Shown here in pieces: positions 52,409 to 61,640 of a stretch of DNA of 64,000 nt. The notes below the pieces were generated by a model that saw only the letters and a program-made list of their open reading frames with translations, was not told where the DNA came from and did no database searches. Origin of the DNA: Tabrizicola caldifontis (GTDB lineage Bacteria; Pseudomonadota; Alphaproteobacteria; Rhodobacterales; Rhodobacteraceae); contig NZ_SIJH01000004.1 in NCBI RefSeq assembly GCF_004762095.1, positions 1 to 64,000 on the forward strand, in the 5' to 3' direction. Within the stretch, counting starts at the first letter, position 1. Each line of letters opens with the position of its first letter. Both the position numbers and the translations under genes were made by a program.

Positions 52409-53092
52409 ATGAGCAAGTTCCTTCCCCTGATCCTGGTGGCCGTCTATGCGCTGGCGATGCTGCGCTTTTCGGTCTGGCGCACGAGGAAGACACTCGAGGC
52501 CAACTCGCGCCCTCTGACAGACCCGTCGATCATTCGGCTGGCCAACCGGATGGCGGCGGCAATGGGCCTGCCCGGCATCCGGGTGAACGTCTTCGAGATC
52601 GATGCGGTGAACGGGCTGGCATCGCCCGACGGGCAGATCTACCTGACGCGCGGGTTCCTGAACCGCAAGGCGCGCGGCGAGGTCACGGCCGAGGAACTGG
52701 CCTCGGTCATCGCGCATGAGATGGGGCATGTCGCCCTGGGCCACATGCGGCGGCGGATGATCGATTTCACCGGCCAGAACGCGGTCTTCGTGATGCTTTC
52801 GGCGCTGCTGAACCGGTTCCTGCCCTTTGTCGGCATCTGGATCGCAAACCTGATCTCGACAGCCCTGATGGCGCGGCTCAGCCGCCGTGACGAATTCGAA
52901 GCCGATGCCTATGCCAGCGCGCTGCTGATCAAGGCCGGAATCGGGACAGGGCCGCAGAAGTCGCTGTTCCGCAAGCTGGACGCCCTGACCCAGAACCGGG
53001 CCGAGGGCATCCCCGCCTGGTTGCTGAGCCACCCCAAGACCGCAGAACGCATCGCCGCGATCGAGGCGAACGAGGCACGCTGGCTGGGATAG
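52409..53092 (+). CDS. M48-family zinc metalloprotease
   Basis: This 227-residue membrane protease has one N-terminal helix, the zinc motif SVIAHEMGHVALGHM, a helix pair near residues 130-165 and the third ligand glutamate in RDEFEADAYAS. This is the HtpX/M48-like pattern but with a shorter membrane part, so a periplasmic or cytosolic quality-control role is likely. The ATG at 52409 directly follows a TGATGA. It closes the 47.5-53.1 kb run. Confidence 0.88.
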   Translation: MSKFLPLILVAVYALAMLRFSVWRTRKTLEANSRPLTDPSIIRLANRMAAAMGLPGIRVNVFEIDAVNGLASPDGQIYLTRGFLNRKARGEVTAEELASVIAHEMGHVALGHMRRRMIDFTGQNAVFVMLSALLNRFLPFVGIWIANLISTALMARLSRRDEFEADAYASALLIKAGIGTGPQKSLFRKLDALTQNRAEGIPAWLLSHPKTAERIAAIEANEARWLG

Positions 53093-53152
53093 GGCCAGTC
53101 GCGCCCTGCGCCTGCCCCCGAAGCGGGCCGACCCGCACGATGCCGGCAAAGG

Positions 53153-53725
53153 TCAGGCCCCCAGTGCCTTGGCCAACCGGAAAAGCCGCGCGCGCTTCAG
53201 CAGCGGCTTCAGCCCCACCGGCTGGCCCGAGATCGCCTCGGCCTTTGCTCGGACGCAATCGACGATGCGCGCCATGACCTCGGGGTGGCGGGAATGCAGC
53301 TCCCACAGAAAGCCATCCGGGTCACGGCGCACGACGCCCTCGGCCGCAAGGACGTGGCCCGGAAAATCCTGCGCGTTGAAGGTTACGATGGCATCGGCCC
53401 CGCTGGCAATGGCGGTAGCCAGCACATGCCGGTCGTCCGGGTCCGGCAGCAGAAGCCGGGCCTCGATCTCGGGGTGCTCGCGCACCACCGCGCGCGGAAA
53501 CGCTGCGCGAAGGACCGCAGCCTCGCCCGCAGCCAGCGCAGAGGCAGCGGGACCAAGCTTTGCCGTTGCCAGCACCCATTCCCGCAGGATGCGCTCGGAA
53601 AAGACCGGCTGGAACAGGCCGGCCTCGGCAGCGCCTTGAAACAGTTCCCGCAGCACGGTCGGGTAAAGCACACAGGCGTCCAGCACGGCCCTGATCGGGG
53701 GGGCGGCAGCGCCCATACTAGCCAT
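53153..53725 (-). CDS. PIN-domain protein
   Basis: This 190-residue protein is of the PIN_3/RSP type, possibly a metal-dependent RNase. The acidic residues appear in VLDACVLYP, LREWVLATAK, PDPDDRHVLATAI and GADAIVTFNAQDF. Its start overlaps the end of the RlmI-like gene by eight bases (53718-53725); ATG 53716 is an alternative. No typical antitoxin is adjacent, so a TA role is not supported by context. It is convergent with the M48 gene. Confidence 0.75.
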   Translation of the reverse strand: MASMGAAAPPIRAVLDACVLYPTVLRELFQGAAEAGLFQPVFSERILREWVLATAKLGPAASALAAGEAAVLRAAFPRAVVREHPEIEARLLLPDPDDRHVLATAIASGADAIVTFNAQDFPGHVLAAEGVVRRDPDGFLWELHSRHPEVMARIVDCVRAKAEAISGQPVGLKPLLKRARLFRLAKALGA

Positions 53726-54950
53726 CCAGCCGGAAGAACAGCGCCTTGAGGTAAGAGGATTCCGCCAGTTGCGGCAGAACCGGGTGGTCGGGGCCGGCAA
53801 AGCCGGTGTGGATGATCTGCGCCCGACGCCCGCCGCGCCCGATGCCGCGCGCGCTGGCGTTGCGGAAGGCGGTCAGATCAGCGGCATGGCTGCAGGAACA
53901 CAGCACCAGAAATCCCCCCGGGGCGACCAACGGTGCAGCCAGCCGGGCGATGCGTTCATAGGCCCGAAGGCCCGCTTCCAGCGCCGGCTTGGCGGGCGCG
54001 AAGGCCGGCGGGTCGCAGATCACCAGATCGAAACGCGCGCCCTCTGCGCCCAGCGCCTCCAGAACCTCGAAGGCATCGCCCTGGCGGGTTGACAGTCGGT
54101 CGGCAAAGCCGGCTGCCGCGGCCCCCTGCCCCGCGAGGCCCAGGGCGGCCGCAGAGGCATCCACCGCGAGGGCCGAGGAGGCACCTGCGGCCAGCGCCGC
54201 AAGCGCAAAGCCGCCGACGTGGCTGAACACGTCCAGCACCCGCGCGCCGCGGGCCAGGCGGGCCGCAAAGGCATGGTTCGGACGCTGATCGAAGAACAGG
54301 CCCGTCTTCTGCCCACCCATCACGTCGGCCATGTAGAGCGCCCCGTTCATCGGCACCGGGACCGGGCCTTGTGGCACGGGGCCATGCACGACCGCAAGCT
54401 CCTCGGCCAGGCCTTCCAGCCCCCGTGCCCTGCCCTGTCCGTTCTTGACGACGGTGCGGACGCCCGTGACTGCAACAAGGGCAGCGACAATGTCCGACAG
54501 CGCGGTTTCTGCCCAGGCGGCGTTGGGCTGGACCACGGCGACATCACCGAACCGGTCGATGATGACACCGGGCAGACCGTCCGCCTCGGCATGAACCAAC
54601 CGGTAGAAGGGTGCGTCGAACAGATGTTCGCGCAACGCCAGCGCCCGGACCAGCCGCGCCTGGAACCACGCCCGGTCCACCACGGCCTCGGGGTCGCGGT
54701 CCAGCACCCGGGCGATGATCTTCGACCGCGTGTTGACGGTGACAAGGCCCAGCGTGCGCCGGTCGCCGTCTTCCAGAACCGCCAGCGTCCCGGGCGGCAA
54801 GGCCTGCGTTCGCCGATCGGTCACCAGTTCGTCAGCATAGACCCAGGGAAACCCGTGGCGGATCGCCCTCGCCTCTGCCCGGGGCTTCAGGCGGACGGTC
54901 GCACGACGACCGGTTTGCAGAGGGGGCGGGTTCAGGTTATCGTCGGTCAT
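53718..54950 (-). CDS. Class I SAM-dependent rRNA methyltransferase, RlmI-like
   Basis: This 410-residue enzyme methylates a cytosine C5 in 23S rRNA if it is RlmI-type. It has an N-terminal PUA-like region (RATVRLKPRAEARAIRHGFPWVYADEL, quoted in part), the SAM site VLDVFSHVGGFALAALAAG, and the catalytic region DLVICDPPAFA with cysteines in FLVLCSCSHAADL. The ATG at 54950 starts a typical length. The PIN gene overlaps downstream. Confidence 0.88.
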   Translation of the reverse strand: MTDDNLNPPPLQTGRRATVRLKPRAEARAIRHGFPWVYADELVTDRRTQALPPGTLAVLEDGDRRTLGLVTVNTRSKIIARVLDRDPEAVVDRAWFQARLVRALALREHLFDAPFYRLVHAEADGLPGVIIDRFGDVAVVQPNAAWAETALSDIVAALVAVTGVRTVVKNGQGRARGLEGLAEELAVVHGPVPQGPVPVPMNGALYMADVMGGQKTGLFFDQRPNHAFAARLARGARVLDVFSHVGGFALAALAAGASSALAVDASAAALGLAGQGAAAAGFADRLSTRQGDAFEVLEALGAEGARFDLVICDPPAFAPAKPALEAGLRAYERIARLAAPLVAPGGFLVLCSCSHAADLTAFRNASARGIGRGGRRAQIIHTGFAGPDHPVLPQLAESSYLKALFFRLDG

Positions 54951-55027
54951 ACCGTTCCCATAGCCGGTTCGCGCGCCCACCGGAAGGCGGAAGCTGCGCT
55001 GCGTAAGCCTTGTGGCGCGCAATGGTC

Positions 55028-55056
55028 TTGTTAGCGCTAACAGCAGTTGCTATATC
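55028..55056 (+). promoter_or_regulatory. edd promoter with LacI-type operator TGTTAGCGCTAACA
   Basis: A perfect 14-base palindrome (55029-55042) of the kind recognised by LacI/GalR-family repressors overlaps a good promoter: TTGTTA (55028-55033), 17-base spacer, TATATC (55051-55056). The palindrome covers the -35 and spacer, so binding should block polymerase. No repressor gene lies in this window. Confidence 0.75.
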
Positions 55057-55083
55057 CCCGACAGCCAGCCGCCGGAGGATCCT

Positions 55084-56889
55084 ATGCCCCTGAATCCGAC
55101 CATCGCCCGCGTCACCGACCGCATCCGCGCCCGGTCAGAAGCCACGCGCGACGCTTATCTGGAACGGATGGGCAAGGCGATCTCGAACGGGCCGGTGCGG
55201 GCACATCTGAGCTGCGGTAATCAGGCCCATGCCTATGCCGCCATGGGCGAGACCAAGGCAGCACTGGCAGAGGCCAAGGTGCCGAACCTCGGTATCGTGA
55301 CGGCCTACAACGACATGCTCTCGGCGCACCAGCCCTTCGAACGCTATCCCGACCTGATCCGGGCGGCGGCCAGGAAGGCAGGCGTGACGGTGCAGGTCGC
55401 GGGCGGGGTGCCGGCCATGTGCGACGGGGTCACCCAGGGCCAGCCGGGCATGGAGCTGTCGCTCTTTTCGCGCGACGTGATCGCCCTGGCAGCAGGCGTG
55501 GCGATGAGCCACAACTGTTTTGATGCAGCCCTCTATCTGGGTGTCTGCGACAAGATCGTGCCGGGCCTGATCATGGCGGCGGCCACCTTCGGCCATGTGC
55601 CTGCCGTCTTTGTTCCGGCCGGGCCGATGACCTCGGGCATCCCGAACGACCAGAAATCCGCCGTCCGCAACGCCTATGCGGAAGGCCGCGCCACACGCGA
55701 AGAGCTGATGGCCGCCGAGATGGCCAGCTACCACGGCCCCGGCACCTGCACCTTCTACGGCACCGCGAACACCAACCAGATGCTGATGGAGGTGATGGGC
55801 CTGCACCTGCCCGGCGCGAGCTTCGTCAACCCCGGAACCCCCCTGCGCGAGGCGCTGACCGCGGCGGCGGTCGAACGGGCCGCCGCGATCACCGCGCTTG
55901 GCAACGACTTCCGCCCGGTGGGCGAGATCCTGGACGAGCGCGCCTATGTGAACGGGATCGTCGGGCTGATGGCGACGGGCGGCTCCACGAACCTCGTGCT
56001 GCACCTGCCCGCCATGGCCCGCGCCTCGGGCGTCATCCTCGATCTTCAGGACTTTGCCGACCTCAGCGAAGCCGTGCCGCTGATGGCCAAGGTCTATCCG
56101 AACGGTCTGGCCGACGTGAACCATTTCCACGCGGCCGGTGGCTTGCAGTTCCTGATCGGCCAGCTTCTGGACGCGGGCCTGCTGCACCCCGACGCCAAGA
56201 CCATCGCGGGCGATGGTCTGTCCGCCTACCGGCAGGAACCGGTGCTGGATGGGGGCCGCCTCGTCTGGCGCGACGGACCGAAGGCAAGCCTGAATGACAA
56301 GGTCGTCCGCCCCGCGTCCGATCCCTTTGCACCTTCGGGTGGGCTGAAACTGCTGACCGGCAACCTCGGCCGCGGCGTGATCAAGGTCTCGGCCGTGGCA
56401 CCCGAGCGCCACGTCGTCGAAGCCCCGGCGCGCATCTTCCATAGCCAGGAGGCGGTGAAGGCCGCCTTCAAGGCGGGAGAGTTCACCTCGGATACAGTGG
56501 TGGTCGTCCGTTTCCAGGGGCCCAAGGCAAACGGGATGCCGGAACTGCATTCGCTGACACCAACGCTGTCGGTCCTTCAGGACCGGGGCCTGAAGGTGGC
56601 GCTGGTGACAGACGGGCGGATGTCGGGCGCCTCGGGCAAGGTGCCGGCGGCGATCCACGTTGCACCCGAGGCGGCGGCGGGCGGACCACTGGCGAAATTG
56701 CGCGATGGCGACATGGTGCGGCTAGATGCCGTAGCGGGTACGCTGACCGCCCTTGTCCCCGATTTTGACAGCCGCGCGCCTGTCACCGCCGATCTTTCGG
56801 CCAACGAATACGGGATCGGCCGCGAGCTTTTCGCTGCTTTCCGCCGCAACGTCGGATCTGCCGACACCGGGGCATCGACCGTCAACTGA
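55084..56889 (+). CDS. edd: Phosphogluconate dehydratase
   Basis: This 601-residue [4Fe-4S] enzyme makes 2-keto-3-deoxy-6-phosphogluconate (KDPG) from 6-phosphogluconate, the first step of the Entner-Doudoroff pathway. Marks are [44 protein letters not shown], and [27 protein letters not shown] leads ATG 55084. It is followed by eda 151 bases later; a LacI-type operator lies in its promoter. Confidence 0.95.
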   Translation: MPLNPTIARVTDRIRARSEATRDAYLERMGKAISNGPVRAHLSCGNQAHAYAAMGETKAALAEAKVPNLGIVTAYNDMLSAHQPFERYPDLIRAAARKAGVTVQVAGGVPAMCDGVTQGQPGMELSLFSRDVIALAAGVAMSHNCFDAALYLGVCDKIVPGLIMAAATFGHVPAVFVPAGPMTSGIPNDQKSAVRNAYAEGRATREELMAAEMASYHGPGTCTFYGTANTNQMLMEVMGLHLPGASFVNPGTPLREALTAAAVERAAAITALGNDFRPVGEILDERAYVNGIVGLMATGGSTNLVLHLPAMARASGVILDLQDFADLSEAVPLMAKVYPNGLADVNHFHAAGGLQFLIGQLLDAGLLHPDAKTIAGDGLSAYRQEPVLDGGRLVWRDGPKASLNDKVVRPASDPFAPSGGLKLLTGNLGRGVIKVSAVAPERHVVEAPARIFHSQEAVKAAFKAGEFTSDTVVVVRFQGPKANGMPELHSLTPTLSVLQDRGLKVALVTDGRMSGASGKVPAAIHVAPEAAAGGPLAKLRDGDMVRLDAVAGTLTALVPDFDSRAPVTADLSANEYGIGRELFAAFRRNVGSADTGASTVN

Positions 56890-57040
56890 CGCCCCGGGCC
56901 CGCCTACCCCCTCGCTGTTGGCAGGAGTACCTGGAAACGAGCATGACAGCATTGCGCACCCGGATTGCTGCTTGCCAGAATGCTTCCGCCGACGGCACCC
57001 TGACTTGCCACCCGCGCCGATCGGCGCAGAAAGGGAACCG

Positions 57041-57688
57041 ATGACCCCCGCAGAACAATCGCTGAAGGCCGCCGAGATCTGCCGTCTGGCTCCGGTCGTG
57101 CCGGTTCTGGTGATCGACGATCTCGCCCACGCCCGCCCCCTGGCCGAGGCGCTGATTGCCGGTGGCCTGCCAGCGCTGGAGGTGACGCTGCGCACGCCCT
57201 GCGCGCTCGACGCGATCCGTGCCATGGCCGAAGTGCCAGGCGGCGTGGTCGGGGCCGGCACCCTGCTGACCCCTGCCGATGTAAAGGCCGCGAAGGCCGC
57301 TGGTGCGACCTTCGGTGTATCGCCGGGCGCAACCGACCGCCTGATCGCCGCCTGCCAGGACGAAGGCCTGCCGCTTCTGCCCGGTGCGGCGACGGCATCC
57401 GAGATCATGGCCCTGCTGGAAGTGGGATATTCGGTGCAGAAGTTCTTCCCCGCAGAGCAGGCGGGCGGCGCGGCATATCTGAAGGCAATCGGCGCACCCA
57501 TTCCGCAGGTCAGCTTCTGCCCTACCGGGGGGATCAGCCTGAAGATCGCGCCCGACTATCTGGGTCTGAAGAACATCCTCTGCGTCGGCGGCAGCTGGGT
57601 CGCCCCGAAAGAGGCGATGGCGCAGGGCGACTGGGCGGCGATCACCATGCTTGCCCGCGAGGCCTCCGCCCTGCCCCGCAGCTCTTGA
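57041..57688 (+). CDS. eda: KDPG aldolase
   Basis: This 215-residue aldolase cleaves KDPG to pyruvate and glyceraldehyde 3-phosphate. The class I active site is visible: catalytic Glu in LEVTLRTP, Schiff-base Lys in VQKFFPAEQ, and FCPTGGISL. AAAGGGA stands before ATG 57041. It is likely co-transcribed with edd; the 151-base gap shows no terminator. Confidence 0.95.
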   Translation: MTPAEQSLKAAEICRLAPVVPVLVIDDLAHARPLAEALIAGGLPALEVTLRTPCALDAIRAMAEVPGGVVGAGTLLTPADVKAAKAAGATFGVSPGATDRLIAACQDEGLPLLPGAATASEIMALLEVGYSVQKFFPAEQAGGAAYLKAIGAPIPQVSFCPTGGISLKIAPDYLGLKNILCVGGSWVAPKEAMAQGDWAAITMLAREASALPRSS

Positions 57689-57720
57689 CCGGAACCGCGC
57701 TGGACGGGGCAGGCGCCGGC

Positions 57721-57996
57721 TCAGTCCCGGATCATCTGCCGTGCCGCCCGACCGCCCTTGCGACGTGGGGTTTCGGGTGCCGCAAGGGCCTGATGCAGCA
57801 CTTCGGTCATCGGATGGTCCGGCGCGCCGACACCATAGGCCGCAATCAGCACCCGCACCGCCTCGACCACAGGGGCACCCGCCGGGATCGACAGCGCCCA
57901 GTCCATGAAGATCGACCGGCACTCTCCTGCCGTGATCCCCTCTATCCGGTAGCTTTCCCGCACCAGCCCCTTCGGATCGGCCTCAGCCAAGTCCAT
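57721..57996 (-). CDS. Small conserved hypothetical protein coupled to glnE
   Basis: This 91-residue soluble protein is found next to glnE in Rhodobacterales. Conserved parts are MDLAEADPKGLVRESYRIEG and ITAGECRSIFMDWAL; the end is basic (TPRRKGGRAARQM). The ATG at 57996 has GGGGAGA before it and overlaps the glnE stop (57983) by 14 bases, so it is translationally coupled. Function unknown. Confidence 0.7.
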   Translation of the reverse strand: MDLAEADPKGLVRESYRIEGITAGECRSIFMDWALSIPAGAPVVEAVRVLIAAYGVGAPDHPMTEVLHQALAAPETPRRKGGRAARQMIRD

Positions 57997-60760
57997 CGCC
58001 TGTCTCCCCCACCACATGTTCCACGGCGGCCGCGGCCGCTGTCACCGCTGCTGCAAGCTGCCGCGCCAGGGCCGCGCCATCCTGCGCGCCGGTCTCGCGC
58101 AGCACAAAGGCCCGCGCGCCTTCGCCAAGGGCATCCCAGTCAAGCGTCCGGTCGGACAGCAGCCGCGCCGCCGCATGCAGCCGCCACAGAAGCCTGTAGG
58201 CCGAAAGAAGCGCTTGCGCGTCGGACTCCGGCAGTCCGATGCCCTTTCCCGCCGCGATCTGCCGTTCGACACTGCGTGCCGGGCTGCCGGCGATCAGCGC
58301 CACGGTCTGGGCGGCCAGTTCGATGTCCATGATCCGGCCCGGCCCGTTCTTGGCGTCCCAGGGCCCCTGCGCCGGTTTTGCCGCCGCAAGCCGCGCCCGC
58401 ATCTTGGCCACATCGGCGCGCACGGCGGCCCCCTGCCCCTTGCGCCGCAGCAGCGCACGTCGAAAATCCTCTACCTCGTCCGCCAGCGCCGGCTCGCCCG
58501 CCAGAACCCGCGCACGGGTCAAGGCCAGATGCTCCCACGTCCAGGCCTCGGTCTCCTGATAGGTGGTGAAACTTTGCAGGCTGGTCGCCACCGGACCCGC
58601 CCGGCCCGAGGGCCGCAGCCGCATGTCCACCTCGTAAAGCCGCCCCTCGGGCATCTGCGCGGTCAGTGCCGTGACCAGCGCCTGGGTCAGACGCGCAAAA
58701 TAGGGCCGCGTGGCCAGCGGGCGCGGCCCGTCCGAGCCCTCGGCCCCCTGGGCGTCGTAGATCACGATCAGGTCGAGATCGGACCCCGCGTTCAACCGTG
58801 CCGCCCCCATGCTGCCCATGCCCAGAACCACCGCCCCTCGCCCCGGCATTGCGCCGTGCTTGCGGGCGAAATCCGCCACAACCTCGTCCCAGATGGATGC
58901 GACCACGGCCTCGGCAAGGTCAGCATACTGCTTGCCCGCCTCGAACCCGTCGATCAGCCCGCGCAGATGATGGACACCCACCCGGAAATGCCATTCCTTC
59001 ATCCAGCGCCGTGCCGCATCGAGCCTAGCCTCGTAATCAGAAGCCAGGGCCAGGCGTCGGGCCAGTTCTGCCCGAAGGCCCGCCACGCCGGGCCAGGTGT
59101 CCCAGAAACTGCCGCCGATCACCCCATCAAGCACCGAGGCATTGCGCGCCAGATACTGCGCCAGCCCGGGTGCCGATCCTGCGATGTCGATGATCAGATC
59201 GATCAGCGTCGGGTTCGCCTCGAACAGCGCGAAAAGCTGCACGCCTGCGGGCAGCCTGGCGAGAAATCCGTCCAGTGCCGCCAGCGCCTCGTCGGGGTTC
59301 GCGGCCCGGGCCAGCCCCTTCAGGAAGCGGGGCCGCAACCGGCGGAAGATCGTCTGCGCGCGGTCCGTTCTCAGCGCCGGGTAGCCTTCCCAGCGCCGCG
59401 TGATCTCGCGCGCGGTTTCGGAAAGTTCCGGCCCCTCCTCGATATCGGCGGGAGAGAAGAAGCCTTCGGTCAGCCGGTCGGTCCGGTGCAGCCGGTCCAG
59501 CAGGTCGCGGCGAAATTCGGCCTCTGTCTGGCCGCAGAAGGCAGCAATGCGGGCCACGCCTTCGGGGGTGGTCGGCAGGGAATGGGTCTGGGCGTCGTTC
59601 ACCATCTGCAGCCGATGCTCCACCTCGCGGTGGGCACGGTAAAGCTGGGTCAGCTCCTTGGCGACATCGGGTGGCACCCAGCCCTTGGCGGCCAGCGCGG
59701 CGAGCCCCCCGACCGTGGTGCGATCGCGCAGGTCAGGGTCGCGGCCCCCGGCAATCAGCTGGCGGGTCTGGGTGAAGAACTCGATCTCGCGGATGCCGCC
59801 GGCGCCAAGTTTCATGTTGTGGCCCTCCACCGTGATCGGCCCGTGCAGGCCCCGGTGGTCACGGATGCGAAGGCGCATGTCATGGGCATCCTGGATTGCC
59901 ACGAAATCCAGATGCTTGCGCCAGACGAAGGGGGTTAGCGCCTTCAGGAACCTCTCGCCCGCCGCAAGGTCGCCCCCACAGGGGCGAGCCTTGATGTAGG
60001 CAGCGCGTTCCCAGGTGCGGCCCTCGGCCTCGTAATAGGCTTCGGCGGCGGCCATCGACAGGCAGACCGGCGTCACGCTGGCATCGGGGCGCAACCGAAG
60101 ATCGGTGCGGAACACATAGCCGTCGGCCACATCCGACAGGATCGCCGTCATGCGGCGCACGACCTTTATGAAGCTTGCGCGCGCCTCATGTTCCTCGCCG
60201 GGATAGAGGGTTTCGTCGAACAGGCAGATCAGGTCGATGTCCGAGGAATAGTTCAGCTCTCCCGCGCCCATCTTGCCCATGGCCAGCGCCACCATCCCGC
60301 CTGCGGTCGGCACAGCGTCGGGCGTGGCACCGGGCAGCCTGCCGCGGCGGATCTCATCGGCCACCAGGCGGGTCAGCGCCAGATGCACCGCCCGGTCGGC
60401 AAGCGTGGTCAGCGCCCCGGTCACCTGCTCCAGCGGCCAGACGCCGCCCAGATCGCACAGCGCAACCAGCAACGCCACGCGCCGCTTGGCCTGCCGCAGT
60501 GCGTCCGGCAGGGCATCAAGCGCCGCAGCCTCTGGCGCGGCCAGCACGGCCGCGAGGGCCGCCTCGGGATCAGCCACGGCCTCGGGCATCCATCCGGCTT
60601 CGCGCTCCATCAGCCCGCGCAGATAGGGGCTGCACCCGGCGGTTGCGGACACAAGCTCCATGACCTCGGGGCCGAGGTCGGGCAGACTGGCGCGCAGGTG
60701 GGATGCTGCGGTGGGATCGAAGGCGATGGGCGTGCGGGTGATGCGGGCGGCAAGGGTCAT
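57983..60760 (-). CDS. glnE: Glutamine synthetase adenylyltransferase/adenylyl-removing enzyme GlnE
   Basis: This 925-residue bifunctional enzyme adenylylates and deadenylylates glutamine synthetase in response to PII. It has two nucleotidyltransferase domains, each with the metal motif: NYSSDIDLICLFDE in the first half (around residue 180) and NAGSDLDLIVIYD in the second (around residue 650), with the regulatory region between. Length matches the family (about 930). The ATG at 60760 is preferred over an upstream one at 60781. A small conserved gene is coupled downstream. Confidence 0.95.
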   Translation of the reverse strand: MTLAARITRTPIAFDPTAASHLRASLPDLGPEVMELVSATAGCSPYLRGLMEREAGWMPEAVADPEAALAAVLAAPEAAALDALPDALRQAKRRVALLVALCDLGGVWPLEQVTGALTTLADRAVHLALTRLVADEIRRGRLPGATPDAVPTAGGMVALAMGKMGAGELNYSSDIDLICLFDETLYPGEEHEARASFIKVVRRMTAILSDVADGYVFRTDLRLRPDASVTPVCLSMAAAEAYYEAEGRTWERAAYIKARPCGGDLAAGERFLKALTPFVWRKHLDFVAIQDAHDMRLRIRDHRGLHGPITVEGHNMKLGAGGIREIEFFTQTRQLIAGGRDPDLRDRTTVGGLAALAAKGWVPPDVAKELTQLYRAHREVEHRLQMVNDAQTHSLPTTPEGVARIAAFCGQTEAEFRRDLLDRLHRTDRLTEGFFSPADIEEGPELSETAREITRRWEGYPALRTDRAQTIFRRLRPRFLKGLARAANPDEALAALDGFLARLPAGVQLFALFEANPTLIDLIIDIAGSAPGLAQYLARNASVLDGVIGGSFWDTWPGVAGLRAELARRLALASDYEARLDAARRWMKEWHFRVGVHHLRGLIDGFEAGKQYADLAEAVVASIWDEVVADFARKHGAMPGRGAVVLGMGSMGAARLNAGSDLDLIVIYDAQGAEGSDGPRPLATRPYFARLTQALVTALTAQMPEGRLYEVDMRLRPSGRAGPVATSLQSFTTYQETEAWTWEHLALTRARVLAGEPALADEVEDFRRALLRRKGQGAAVRADVAKMRARLAAAKPAQGPWDAKNGPGRIMDIELAAQTVALIAGSPARSVERQIAAGKGIGLPESDAQALLSAYRLLWRLHAAARLLSDRTLDWDALGEGARAFVLRETGAQDGAALARQLAAAVTAAAAAVEHVVGETGDGLG

Positions 60761-61007
60761 GGCGCAGACCTTGCGCGGCAACCCGGCGGGGGGTCAACGG
60801 CTGCCGATGCCGCGGGCTGAAAAATCCTTGGAAGGATCCGGCAGGCAGGCCCGGGCAACGCCAAGGCAGGGCGCTGTTTCGCCGCCGGCAAGGCACCCGG
60901 CAGGGTGAAGCGCCCATGCCGGCGCCATCCCGTCAGACCACCCGAGCAATGTCAAAATCTTTCACATTGCCCCTTGAAGCACCCTTCATCAGGCCACATC
61001 TTCGCGA

Positions 61008-61024
61008 TGTGAATTCAATTCACA
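61008..61024. promoter_or_regulatory. Perfect palindrome TGTGAATTCAATTCACA upstream of DUF2852
   Basis: An 8+1+8 perfect inverted repeat lies 21 bases before the DUF2852 ATG. TTCACATT also appears at 60961-60968, so further half-sites may exist. This suits an operator overlapping the transcription start. The 284 bases between glnE and DUF2852 hold no other gene. Confidence 0.6.
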
Positions 61025-61044
61025 TTCCAAGAGGAGACCCGCCG

Positions 61045-61521
61045 ATGATGACCACCACCGACACCGCCCGGCCTGGCGGGATCCGCTCTGCGCTGCGCCG
61101 TGGCGAGGACTGGCTGGACGAGCGCGGCAAATGGGCCTGGATCGCCGCAATGGTCCTGGGCTTCGTCCTGTTCTGGCCGGTAGGCCTTGCGCTTCTTGCC
61201 TACATGATCTGGGGAAAACAGATGTTCGCACGTTCCTGCGGCCAGCGCCGCCACCGCGACCATGCCTGGGGGCGCCACGCGATGCGTGCGGGCCAGCCCA
61301 CCGGCAACCACGCCTTCGACAGCTACAAGGCAGAGGCGCTGCGCCGGCTGGAAGAAGAGCAGGAGGCCTTCGAGACCTTCCTCCAGCGGCTGCGCAATTC
61401 CAAGGACAAGGCCGAATTCGATGCCTTCATGGAGGAGCGTGCCCGCACCACCGACGCGCAAGATGCGACCGGGGCCGATGCACCACCTCCTGACCCCGGA
61501 ACGCGCCGCGGCGAGTACTGA
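61045..61521 (+). CDS. DUF2852 membrane protein
   Basis: This 158-residue protein has one strong membrane helix (about residues 30-52: AWIAAMVLGFVLFWPVGLAL) then the family motif YMIWGKQMFA and a helical, acidic C-terminus. DUF2852 is typical of alphaproteobacteria and of unknown function. GAGGAG stands before ATG 61045. A hairpin terminator follows the stop. Confidence 0.88.
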   Translation: MMTTTDTARPGGIRSALRRGEDWLDERGKWAWIAAMVLGFVLFWPVGLALLAYMIWGKQMFARSCGQRRHRDHAWGRHAMRAGQPTGNHAFDSYKAEALRRLEEEQEAFETFLQRLRNSKDKAEFDAFMEERARTTDAQDATGADAPPPDPGTRRGEY

Positions 61522-61532
61522 GGCCCTTTGCC

Positions 61533-61557
61533 CTGCCCCGCAATCGGGGCGGGGCAG
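61533..61557 (+). terminator. Hairpin after DUF2852
   Basis: CTGCCCCG (61533-61540) pairs with CGGGGCAG (61550-61557), 12 bases after the stop. It is a GC-rich 8-bp stem without an obvious U run. Confidence 0.6.
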
Positions 61558-61640
61558 TCCGGCGCAAGCCGCTGCACTACATGCTTGGCGGATGGCGCGA
61601 GGCTTGCTAGGCTCGGTTCGCCTTGCCTTCTCCAGTTCTC

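Noticed and set aside
53153-53725. Toxin-antitoxin module
   Set aside because: No small DNA-binding antitoxin gene adjoins the PIN gene; its upstream neighbour is an RlmI-like methyltransferase.
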